DNA of 64,000 nucleotides from an uncultured Anaerolineae bacterium (GTDB lineage Bacteria > Chloroflexota > Anaerolineae > Promineifilales > Promineifilaceae), in contig CAJQMR010000017.1 of NCBI GenBank assembly GCA_905479495.1, positions 1 through 64,000 of the forward strand, in the 5' to 3' direction. Below the pieces are notes generated by a model. The model was not told the origin of the DNA, did no database searches, and saw only the letters and a list, made by a program, of their open reading frames with translations. A program made the position numbers and the translations under genes. Numbering within the stretch: the stretch's first letter is position 1; every line of letters starts with the position of its first letter. Of this stretch, positions 45,734 to 52,312 are shown one piece after another.

Positions 45734-46603
45734 ATGTTTAAACGTATTGGTATTTTACTGGTCAGTTTTGTACTGGCAACGGCCGTTTTTAGCGGCATTG
45801 TATGGGCAGAAACGGCCGTGCCCGAAGGCGAAAGTTACCTTTATCTGCCTTTTGTTTCATCACCACCGCAGCCACCAAAGATTCTCAGCTTTACTGCTAA
45901 CGTACCCATTGCCGATCCAGGCGAAACAATCACCCTGAGCTGGCAAACCAGCCATGCCAACGAGGTCACATTGTACCACCTTGTTGGTGGTGTGTTTGGT
46001 TCATTTTGGAATGTTGCCCCAACGGGGGCCATGACGTATACAATTAGCGCTGGCAGTCGCAACGATGAAACGTTTGCTCTTTTCGCCAGTAACGAAGAGT
46101 TTCCCTTCGACTCGGCCACGTTGACGCTGCCGTTAACCTGTCCCTTCGTCTGGTTCTTCACCCCGGAGCCAGATGTTTGCCCTCAGGAAGCAGCACTGCT
46201 GTCTGCTGCGGCGGAGCAGCAGTTTGAGCATGGCGTTATGATTTGGGTGGGGGAAGAGAACCGCATCTACGTGCTGTTTGATGACACGATTTACACGGAT
46301 GGTTGGGCAGCCTTTGAAGACACCTGGCAAGAGGGGGATCCGGTGGATGATCCATCCATCATTCCACCGCCGGGCTTTTACCAGCCACAGCGAGGATTTG
46401 GCCTGGTGTGGCGCGATCAACCAACGATTCGGGATCGCTTAGGCTGGGCCTTGGCACCTGAAGTTGGCGGGGATACGGCCGTACAGCGCACCTCCTACTA
46501 CAAATACAATCACACGTATCTGAAAGCTCTCGATAACAACGTCTGGCACCTCTTCCCAGAACGCAGCGATTGGGAGAAGCTGGTCCCTGACTCACTTAAT
46601 TAG
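45734..46603 (+). CDS. Secreted protein with Ig-like domain
   Basis: The ATG follows AAAGGAGG closely. The 289-residue protein has a signal peptide FKRIGILLVSFVLATAVFSGIV and the 'LYLPFVSS' segment frequently seen in Chloroflexota exoproteins. A beta-sandwich with GETITLSWQTSHANEVTLYHL resembles Ig/PKD-type domains. The C-terminal half (DTIYTDGWAAFEDTWQEG, DRLGWALAPE) is unfamiliar. Two octamers encode LATAV inside the signal peptide and AETAV just after it, an unusually short spacing. Confidence 0.7.
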   Translation: MFKRIGILLVSFVLATAVFSGIVWAETAVPEGESYLYLPFVSSPPQPPKILSFTANVPIADPGETITLSWQTSHANEVTLYHLVGGVFGSFWNVAPTGAMTYTISAGSRNDETFALFASNEEFPFDSATLTLPLTCPFVWFFTPEPDVCPQEAALLSAAAEQQFEHGVMIWVGEENRIYVLFDDTIYTDGWAAFEDTWQEGDPVDDPSIIPPPGFYQPQRGFGLVWRDQPTIRDRLGWALAPEVGGDTAVQRTSYYKYNHTYLKALDNNVWHLFPERSDWEKLVPDSLN

Positions 46604-46621
46604 CGGGATAGCCACTTTCTG

Positions 46622-46677
46622 GATGATGCGTGAAATATGATTTGCTTTTGTTCGCGCCTCACGTTTCACGTATCATT
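46622..46677. repeat. Palindromic repeat, GATGCGTGA family
   Basis: GATGATGCGTGAAA at the left and TTTCACGTATCATT at the right form an imperfect inverted repeat with about 25 bp between, related to the elements at 28173 and 59502. Confidence 0.6.
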
Positions 46678-46713
46678 CTCTATTGCTATTTGTGACAATT
46701 GGCACCTCATCGG

Positions 46714-46729
46714 TGTGAAATTTATCACT
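46714..46729. promoter_or_regulatory. CRP/FNR-type binding site candidate
   Basis: TGTGAAATTTATCACT has the TGTGA-N6-TCAC(A) form. It lies about 80 bp before the start of the four-helix membrane protein gene. A second TTGTGACAA word is 22 bp upstream. Confidence 0.4.
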
Positions 46730-46807
46730 GTGGTCAAAAAGTTGGGCTGGCCATACTTGTGAAGCAACAACCCAAAAGCCAAAATTTTACAGGTAGGAGA
46801 TAAGCAC

Positions 46808-47191
46808 ATGAATCTTGAGCAAGCAAACATAGCCATTCGCACCGCTTGGAAAATGTCACTGATTTCAATTGGGGTAACCATTGCCCTGACGTTTGTGTAT
46901 GCCAGTGGCGGCACCCTGGCTCAGGTGGACTGGTGGAATTGGGTGGACATTGTTTTGATGCTGGCTTTGACGTATGGCGTTTACAAAAAGCACCGCGCCA
47001 GTGCTGTAACCTTATTTGTCTACTATGTCGTGGGCAAAATTTATATCTGGATTTTTTCCGGGGCAATTATTGGTTTGCCTATTGCTGCTATCTTTGCTTA
47101 TTTTTTCTTCCGGGGTGTGCAGGGCGTATTTGCTTACCACCGGTTAATGAATGATGTGGAAGAGGATACGGCCGTAAACTACTCTATCTAA
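46808..47191 (+). CDS. Small four-helix membrane protein
   Basis: The start follows TAGGAG. The 127-residue product has about four membrane helices (AWKMSLISIGVTIALTFVY, VDIVLMLALTYGVY, AVTLFVYYVVGKIYIW, IIGLPIAAIFAYFFFRGV) and a short acidic C-terminus that an octamer extends with EDTAV. Similar small membrane proteins appear in bacterial genomes without known function; I assign none. A candidate CRP/FNR site and a palindromic repeat lie upstream and an intrinsic terminator follows 20 bp after the stop. Confidence 0.7.
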   Translation: MNLEQANIAIRTAWKMSLISIGVTIALTFVYASGGTLAQVDWWNWVDIVLMLALTYGVYKKHRASAVTLFVYYVVGKIYIWIFSGAIIGLPIAAIFAYFFFRGVQGVFAYHRLMNDVEEDTAVNYSI

Positions 47192-47211
47192 CTTTTCCAA
47201 CGTGCAAAAAT

Positions 47212-47245
47212 AAAAAAGAGGTTGCCAGTCGGCAGCCTCTTTTTT
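47212..47245 (+). terminator. Intrinsic terminator after the membrane protein gene
   Basis: AAAAAAGAGG-T-TGCC and GGCA-G-CCTCTTTTTT form a stem with one bulged mismatch and a four-base loop, followed by T residues. The A-run on the left makes it possible for the minus-strand zinc-ribbon gene as well. Confidence 0.88.
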
Positions 47246-47266
47246 GATCCAGATAAAACGATCTGT

Positions 47267-47515
47267 TTAGTTGGCAAATAAGATGTCCAGAAAGGTGCCC
47301 AAATCATCTTTACCTTCTAACATTTTCAGGTTGAACACCTCGGTAAAACCGCAATTTTGGCAAGAAACAAAGGCATACCGGTAGGGTTGGATTTCTAAAA
47401 GACGAGAAATGCCTGTCCCGGCCATTGATAACTTTTCCACGTGAGCGCCATTACTTTTACAATGGCTGCACACAAACTGCTCAGCCAATACCTTTTCTAC
47501 ATTTGCTTTATTCAT
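47267..47515 (-). CDS. Small zinc-ribbon protein
   Basis: I use the ATG at 47515 because GGAG sits six bases before it. The 82-residue protein has two CxxC pairs, FVCSHCKSNG and VSCQNCGFTE, the pattern of a four-Cys zinc ribbon. Such proteins are often described as nucleic-acid-binding (COG3478-like). The rest is LEIQPYRYAF and a hydrophobic tail. It converges with the four-helix membrane protein gene. Confidence 0.75.
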   Translation of the reverse strand: MNKANVEKVLAEQFVCSHCKSNGAHVEKLSMAGTGISRLLEIQPYRYAFVSCQNCGFTEVFNLKMLEGKDDLGTFLDILFAN

Positions 47516-47542
47516 CTCAAGCTCCATTTTGCTAATTGTAAA

Positions 47543-47818
47543 CTTAAGTAGCCGTTCAGAATTAACATAGCGATATGGAACTGAACGGCTACTTTAAGCC
47601 CATTCGCCAATTTCATATTTTATTTGCGAATGGGCACTAATCTTAATGGGTTTTACGTGAGTTTGACCAAAATGTTGTATGGCTTGGCTGTCTGCTAGAG
47701 AGTCAATCTGTAACAAAATTCACATAGTTGCCTATCTATTGAATTTTGTTACACTGTGTTTGGCTCCCCCCCGAGAGGTACCCCATGAGCGCCTGCTTGT
47801 GGGGTACCTCATTTTTTA
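47543..47818 (+). ncRNA. Candidate structured RNA: four hairpins ending in a U-run
   Basis: The gap between two minus-strand genes holds four consecutive stems: CTTAAGTAGCCGTTCAG/CTGAACGGCTACTTTAAG (47543-47598, one bulge), GCCCATTCGC/GCGAATGGGC (47598-47635), GTAACAAAATTCA/TGAATTTTGTTAC (47710-47752) and GAGGTACCCCA/TGGGGTACCTC (47775-47810) followed by ATTTTTTATA. The last is an intrinsic terminator on the plus strand although no plus-strand protein gene precedes it. No clear promoter or known RNA family is seen. It may instead be a cluster of unrelated palindromes. Confidence 0.4.
47775..47818 (+). terminator. Intrinsic terminator without an upstream protein gene
   Basis: An 11-bp perfect stem GAGGTACCCCA/TGGGGTACCTC with a 14-base loop and ATTTTTTATA. 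On the minus strand no T-run follows. It points to a plus-strand transcript beginning in the same gap. Confidence 0.75.
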
Positions 47819-47824
47819 TAGACC

Positions 47825-48307
47825 TCATTTTGCCTCAATCGCTTCTTGCATCACTGCTAAATGACTCAGTTCATGATCGCCAATCAGGTGACAAACTTCC
47901 TCGATATTCATGATGCGTAAGCTGCCGTGCCGGCCCTGCTTGGCCCAATCATCTTCCTGAATGGTGTCGATGAAGCTGAGCAGATTGATGCGGTTAAGTC
48001 TTAGCTTGTCCAAGAGTTCTGCGGGGCTTTTTTCAGCAGTTTTTTGCACCACTCGATTATTCCATCTTTCCAGGTCGAAATCGGCCGGAACCGGATTTTT
48101 ACCTTGCTGCCACTGCATGATCATGCCGGTCATGCCTTTTTCGGCATCAACTAGATGGCGCAGAATGTCGGTGATGGTCCAGGTGGTGTCTTCGTGGTAA
48201 ACGGCCGTTTCCCATTCCGCATCTTCTAGCTGTTCAAAAAACGCCATGAGTGAAGCGCGTTCCTCGTTTAACTTGGCGACCATGGCCACATTTTTCTTGT
48301 TTGTCAT
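47825..48307 (-). CDS. DinB-superfamily protein (DUF1706/ClbS-like)
   Basis: The start at 48307 follows GAGGAG. The 160-residue protein has the helical DinB-like layout with conserved His in ITDILRHLVDAEKGM and EVCHLIGDHELSHLAVM. The 'DTTWTITDILRHLVDAEKGM' arrangement matches the DinB_2-like group of metal-binding four-helix proteins. It is the second such protein in the window; sequence similarity with the one at 31965 is only general. The gene lies 85 bp after kynureninase on the same strand. One octamer encodes ETAV. Confidence 0.75.
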   Translation of the reverse strand: MTNKKNVAMVAKLNEERASLMAFFEQLEDAEWETAVYHEDTTWTITDILRHLVDAEKGMTGMIMQWQQGKNPVPADFDLERWNNRVVQKTAEKSPAELLDKLRLNRINLLSFIDTIQEDDWAKQGRHGSLRIMNIEEVCHLIGDHELSHLAVMQEAIEAK

Positions 48308-48392
48308 TGCTTTGCTCCTCGTATGATATTTCTTTTTCTGCACAATTCATTGTCACCTTGGTAAACACGGGCGACCTGAACTCGTTTCAACA

Positions 48393-49658
48393 TCAAGTGA
48401 CCCCATTTTCTGCCAGGCTGTATCGCTCGTACAATCTTTCATCCATCACCTGCCGCAGGCGGCGCATTGCCTCATGAATATCGCTAAAGCGGGTGTAGAT
48501 GGGGGCAATGCCCAACCGGATGTTGTCTGGCTTGCGGAAGTCGGGAATGACGCGCATGTCGTTGATGAGCGCCTGGCTGATGCGCCAGCCGTCGTCATGT
48601 CCCAGCGAAACGTGTGAACCGCGTACGGCCGTCTCCTCTGGCGAATTCAAACGAAAGCCCAATGGTTCCAGCCAGGTTCGCCACAGGTCGATGAGGTAGC
48701 TGGTTTGCTGGGCTGATTTAGCCCGCAGTGCCGCCATTCCAGCCTCCAGCAGTAAATCCACACCAGGTTCAATAAGCGCGATAGACAAAATGGGCGGCGT
48801 ACCGGTGAGGAAATGGCGTAGGCCGTTGTCCCGCTGGTAATCCAGGGCAAAGTCAAACATAGCTTCATGCCCCATCCAACCGGTGATGGGGTTGCCCAAT
48901 TTGGCCTGCCACGCGCGCTGCACGTACAAAAAGGCGGGCGAACCAGGGCCACCGTTCAAATATTTGTAGGTGCAGCCGACGGCGAGTGGCGCATTGGCGG
49001 CGTGCAAATCGGCTGGAACCGAACCGACGGAGTGACTCATGTCCCACAGCATGAGTGCCCCGGCGTTGTGGGCCAATTGGGTAACGGCCGTCATATCATA
49101 CGTGTAGCTGCTTTTGAAAACGGTATGACTTAAGGCCACCAGCGCCGTGTCGTTGTCAATGGCCTCGGCCAGCGCCTGGACCGGACCATGAATGCCGTCT
49201 GAGGGAATGATTTGTACCCGTAACGGCCGTCCGGCCAGCTGCGCCACCCCCTGCAAAATGTATAAATCTGAGGGGAAGTTGAGGTCGTCGGTGATGATTT
49301 TGGAACGGCCGTTGTTGTAACGCACCGCCGCCAATGCCAACTTGAATAAATTGATTGATGTCGAATCGGCCACAATTAGCTCATCTGCATCGGCCCCGAC
49401 AAGTTGGCCAATTTTACTGCCAATCTGGGCTTGCAGTTCAATCCAGCCTTCGTTCCAACCGCGAATCAGCCGCTTGCCCCACTGCCGTTCGATCAAATCC
49501 TGGGCAGTGCGGCTGTGTTTCTTGAGCAGCCGTCCTAACGAATTGCCATCCAGGTAAATTAAATCTGGATCGGCAATCACAAACTGATCACGGAAATGGG
49601 CCAGTGGATCTTTGGCATCTAGCTGTTGGGCATAAGCAATCTCAGTGAAATTGGGCAT
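48393..49658 (-). CDS. kynU: Kynureninase
   Basis: The start at 49658 follows GAAGG. The 421-residue protein is a fold-type I PLP enzyme with LIYLDGNSLGRL, SVSTINLFKLALAA-like DSTSINLFKLALAA, the D-M-S-H stretch LMLWDMSHSVGSVP and the PLP-lysine in CTYKYLNGGPGSPAFLYV. GWMGHEAMFDF and IYTRFSDIHEAM at the end are typical. It cleaves L-kynurenine to anthranilate and L-alanine. No tryptophan dioxygenase or formamidase gene is adjacent, so the rest of the route must be elsewhere. Four octamers lie within it. Confidence 0.94.
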   Translation of the reverse strand: MPNFTEIAYAQQLDAKDPLAHFRDQFVIADPDLIYLDGNSLGRLLKKHSRTAQDLIERQWGKRLIRGWNEGWIELQAQIGSKIGQLVGADADELIVADSTSINLFKLALAAVRYNNGRSKIITDDLNFPSDLYILQGVAQLAGRPLRVQIIPSDGIHGPVQALAEAIDNDTALVALSHTVFKSSYTYDMTAVTQLAHNAGALMLWDMSHSVGSVPADLHAANAPLAVGCTYKYLNGGPGSPAFLYVQRAWQAKLGNPITGWMGHEAMFDFALDYQRDNGLRHFLTGTPPILSIALIEPGVDLLLEAGMAALRAKSAQQTSYLIDLWRTWLEPLGFRLNSPEETAVRGSHVSLGHDDGWRISQALINDMRVIPDFRKPDNIRLGIAPIYTRFSDIHEAMRRLRQVMDERLYERYSLAENGVT

Positions 49659-49893
49659 GGGAAATCCTTCAATAAGGGTGTGAATAGATGGTTGGCTAAT
49701 CTTAACGCAAATTTTTGTTACCATCGAAAACAAACCCACCTGACCTGTCGGGGCGGGCCTACCCGATTGACCAGTACCCAAAACGGCCGTTCTGCGCCAT
49801 ACTTAACATTCATTTGAATACTAACCACACAGTTTGCAGAGTTTTTGCGCTTTTCTCTATTTTCTCTGTGGCTTGGCTTTTCTGGAGGATTTT

Positions 49894-51831
49894 ATGGGTT
49901 TTCATGGTGGCGGCTGGTGGGCCTACATTTCACACGACGAAAAGCAGGCACGCCCCACAATTACGCGGGAGCTGCTGTTGCGTGTGTGGGCGTTTGCCAA
50001 ACCATACCGTCTCAAAATCAGTTTTTTACTCATCACCATCTTGCTAATTACGGGCCTCTCGTTGGTGTCCCCGCTGTTGGTGCGTTCTTTTATTGATAAC
50101 GCGATTCCCAACCAGGATTACCGATTGCTTACCTTGCTGGCCATCGGAATGGTTACGATTCCCATTGTCAACGGGGGAATTGGCGTTTTGCAGCGCAGTC
50201 TGAACTCGCAAATTGGTGAAGGCGTTATTTACGATTTGCGCCGCGCTTTGTATGAGCATATGCAGCGCATGTCGCTTCGCTTTTTCACGCAGTCCCGGAC
50301 CGGTGAGCTGATGTCTCGTCTTAACAATGACGTCATTGGGGCGCAGCGCGCTGTAAGCGATACGATTGTCACCATTATTTCCAATATTGTTTCGTTTGTG
50401 GGCACGCTGATCATTTTGCTGACGCTGGAATGGCGGCTAACGCTGCTGGGGCTGGCCATCTTGCCCCTGTTTGTGCTGCCTGCTCGACGGGTGGGGCGCA
50501 TTTTACGCGATTTACGCCGTAAGTCGTTGGAGATCAGCGCTGAGATGAATGCCACGATGAATGAAACGCTCAACGTGAGTGGGGCGCTGTTGGTGAAGCT
50601 GTTTGGCCGCCAGGAACGGGAGATGAAGCGCTTTGCCGAGGATGCCGCCGAGGTGCGGGACATCGGGGTGCGGTCGGCGGTGATTGGTCGCTGGTTTTTT
50701 ATGATGCTGGGGATTATTGGGGCGGTGGGAACGGCCGTTGTCTACTGGGTTGGCGGTTATCTGGTGCTGGAAGATGCCTTCACTATCGGCACAATTGTGG
50801 CCTTTGGCAGTTATCTATCTCAGCTGTACGGACCGCTCATGGCCCTGACCAATGCGCCGGTAGAATTTGCCCAAAGCATGGTCAGCTTTGAGCGTGTTTT
50901 TGAGGCGCTGGATATTCCCGTGGAAATTGAAGAGAAGCCGGATGCCAAGGTGCTGGAAAGAGTAAACGGCCGTATGCAATTCCATGACATTTCCTTCACC
51001 TACACCGATGAAGACAAAGGTGGCTTGCGGGAGGTAAAGCGCTTTAGCTGGCGTGACAGCGAAGCATTGCTTAAACGCGGCAAAGCCAAAGAAAATGGCG
51101 AAAGTGCTCAAAATGACGAGGCCACCGAACCAGAAACCCGTTGGGCGTTGCAAAACGTCAGTTTTACAATTGAGCCGGGTGAACTGGTGGCCCTGGTTGG
51201 CCCCAGCGGTGCAGGCAAAACGACCATCACTTATCTCATTCCGCGACTGTATGACCCGACGGACGGCCGTGTCACCATCGACAACCACGACCTGCGTGAC
51301 GTCACCCTCAACACCCTGGCCCACAACATCGGCATGGTCACCCAAGAGACTTACCTTTTCTATGACACGATTCGGGCGAATCTGCTATATGCCCGGCCAG
51401 AGGCTACCGATCAGCAAATGATCAACGCTGCCAAAGCAGCCAATATCCACGACTTCATCGCTGATCTGCCCGATGGCTACGATACCGTGGTTGGCGAACG
51501 CGGTTATCGGCTTAGCGGTGGGGAACGCCAGCGTATCGCCATTGCTCGCGTGGTCCTTAAAGACCCTAGTATTTTGGTGCTGGACGAGGCGACGTCACAT
51601 CTTGATTCACTTTCTGAAGCGCTGATTCAGGAAGCATTAGGCAAGGTGATGAAAGGTCGTAGCAGTCTAGTGATTGCCCACCGACTCTCCACTATTTTGG
51701 CAGCGAATAAAATTTTAGTAATGGAAAAAGGCCAGCTTGTGGAGCAAGGCACCCATGAAGAGTTGCTGGCCCGGGGGGGCCTGTATACAAATCTTTACGA
51801 AACGCAGTTTAAGCCAACAGAAACTGTTTAA
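49894..51831 (+). CDS. ABC exporter, fused membrane and ATPase domains
   Basis: GGAGG lies five bases before the ATG. The 645-residue protein has six membrane helices, the type IV exporter TM domain, then an NBD with Walker A GPSGAGKTT, Q-loop MVTQETYLF, signature YRLSGGERQRIAIARV, Walker B LVLDEATSHLD and the H-loop IAHRLSTI. Unlike usual exporters there is an inserted charged segment of about 48 residues (about 370-418) between the A-loop aromatic and ALQNVSF, including KRGKAKENGESAQNDEATE. It probably functions as a homodimer; the substrate is unknown. It is divergent from kynureninase. Confidence 0.92.
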   Translation: MGFHGGGWWAYISHDEKQARPTITRELLLRVWAFAKPYRLKISFLLITILLITGLSLVSPLLVRSFIDNAIPNQDYRLLTLLAIGMVTIPIVNGGIGVLQRSLNSQIGEGVIYDLRRALYEHMQRMSLRFFTQSRTGELMSRLNNDVIGAQRAVSDTIVTIISNIVSFVGTLIILLTLEWRLTLLGLAILPLFVLPARRVGRILRDLRRKSLEISAEMNATMNETLNVSGALLVKLFGRQEREMKRFAEDAAEVRDIGVRSAVIGRWFFMMLGIIGAVGTAVVYWVGGYLVLEDAFTIGTIVAFGSYLSQLYGPLMALTNAPVEFAQSMVSFERVFEALDIPVEIEEKPDAKVLERVNGRMQFHDISFTYTDEDKGGLREVKRFSWRDSEALLKRGKAKENGESAQNDEATEPETRWALQNVSFTIEPGELVALVGPSGAGKTTITYLIPRLYDPTDGRVTIDNHDLRDVTLNTLAHNIGMVTQETYLFYDTIRANLLYARPEATDQQMINAAKAANIHDFIADLPDGYDTVVGERGYRLSGGERQRIAIARVVLKDPSILVLDEATSHLDSLSEALIQEALGKVMKGRSSLVIAHRLSTILAANKILVMEKGQLVEQGTHEELLARGGLYTNLYETQFKPTETV

Positions 51832-51837
51832 AAGTTT

Positions 51838-51882
51838 GCAAGTGGCAAGTTTGCAGGTTTTACCTGCAAACTTGCCACTTGC
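51838..51882. terminator. 21-bp perfect hairpin after the exporter
   Basis: Arms at 51838-51858 and 51862-51882 (GCAAGTGGCAAGTTTGCAGG and one more base, with exact complement) enclose only TTT. No T-run follows on either side, so rather than a simple terminator it may be a palindromic element that also limits read-through. Its words (GCAAGT, GTTTGCA) repeat within the arm. Confidence 0.55.
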
Positions 51883-51889
51883 GACGCGC

Positions 51890-51982
51890 TTAGTTTTCCC
51901 GATTTTGTAACTGGGGAATAATAATTGCGGCAAGAATCAAGAGTAGAATAAGCAAGAAAAATGCAAGCCCAATGGGATCCAT
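51890..51982 (-). CDS. 30-residue single-helix membrane miniprotein
   Basis: A 31-codon frame starts with ATG at 51982, preceded by GGAGG at ideal distance (six bases). It encodes MDPIGLAFFLLILLLILA followed by AIIIPQLQNREN and a stop. The hydrophobic run of about 19 residues is flanked by an acidic-Pro N-terminus and a polar C-terminus, a typical single membrane helix. The gene is shorter than usual gene-finding limits. It lies on the minus strand between a plus-strand exporter and ppdK and ends eight bases before the 21-bp hairpin. Function unknown. Confidence 0.6.
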   Translation of the reverse strand: MDPIGLAFFLLILLLILAAIIIPQLQNREN

Positions 51983-52312
51983 CAAATACCTCCGTGAAGT
52001 TTATCCGTTTTGTAATTTACCCAATTTTAGAACAGCCTCACTGAAAAACAACCAAAAACCCGCCTAAAAACAGTTTTGCCATTCATGTGAAAAATAGCGC
52101 AATTCGATCGGTGATATTTGTCATAGGTGACAATGCACTTTGTCACTGTCTGGTAAATGCAGCGCTTCCTACAATGGTCAAGGTTGTGTCATCCCATTTT
52201 GTTGGGGGAGAAAGACACAGGCTCACCTTCCCACAAAAATCTCCCCCAAATGCACATAAGACAATAAAGCTTATTGATAGCTAATTTATATTCCATTGGG
52301 AGGAATAGACTC
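51983..52312. other. ppdK upstream region
   Basis: This 330-bp gap holds the candidate regulatory half sites at 52118-52146, a possible -10 TACAAT (52170-52175) and the GGGAGG before ppdK. A frame of 65 codons at 52087-52284 has no ribosome site and overlaps these elements; I do not call it. Confidence 0.5.
52118..52146. promoter_or_regulatory. Cluster of TTGTCA/TGACAA half sites upstream of ppdK
   Basis: TTGTCATAGGTGACAA (52118-52133) is a palindrome with four central bases, and its right half pairs again with TTGTCAC (52140-52146). Similar words precede nifJ (55693-55756). They suggest one regulator for both pyruvate-node genes. Confidence 0.45.

Noticed and set aside
46604..46807. Possible tRNA gene in the AT-rich gap
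   Set aside because: No cloverleaf with a TTCGA-type T-arm could be drawn; only a palindromic repeat and a CRP-like site are visible. No tRNA was found in any other gap.
31965..48307. DinB-like genes as DNA polymerase IV
   Set aside because: They are small four-helix metal-binding proteins of the DinB/YfiT superfamily; no polymerase motif is present.
52087..52284. 65-codon plus-strand frame upstream of ppdK
   Set aside because: No ribosome site, no recognisable sequence, and it overlaps the palindromic half sites and the ppdK promoter region.
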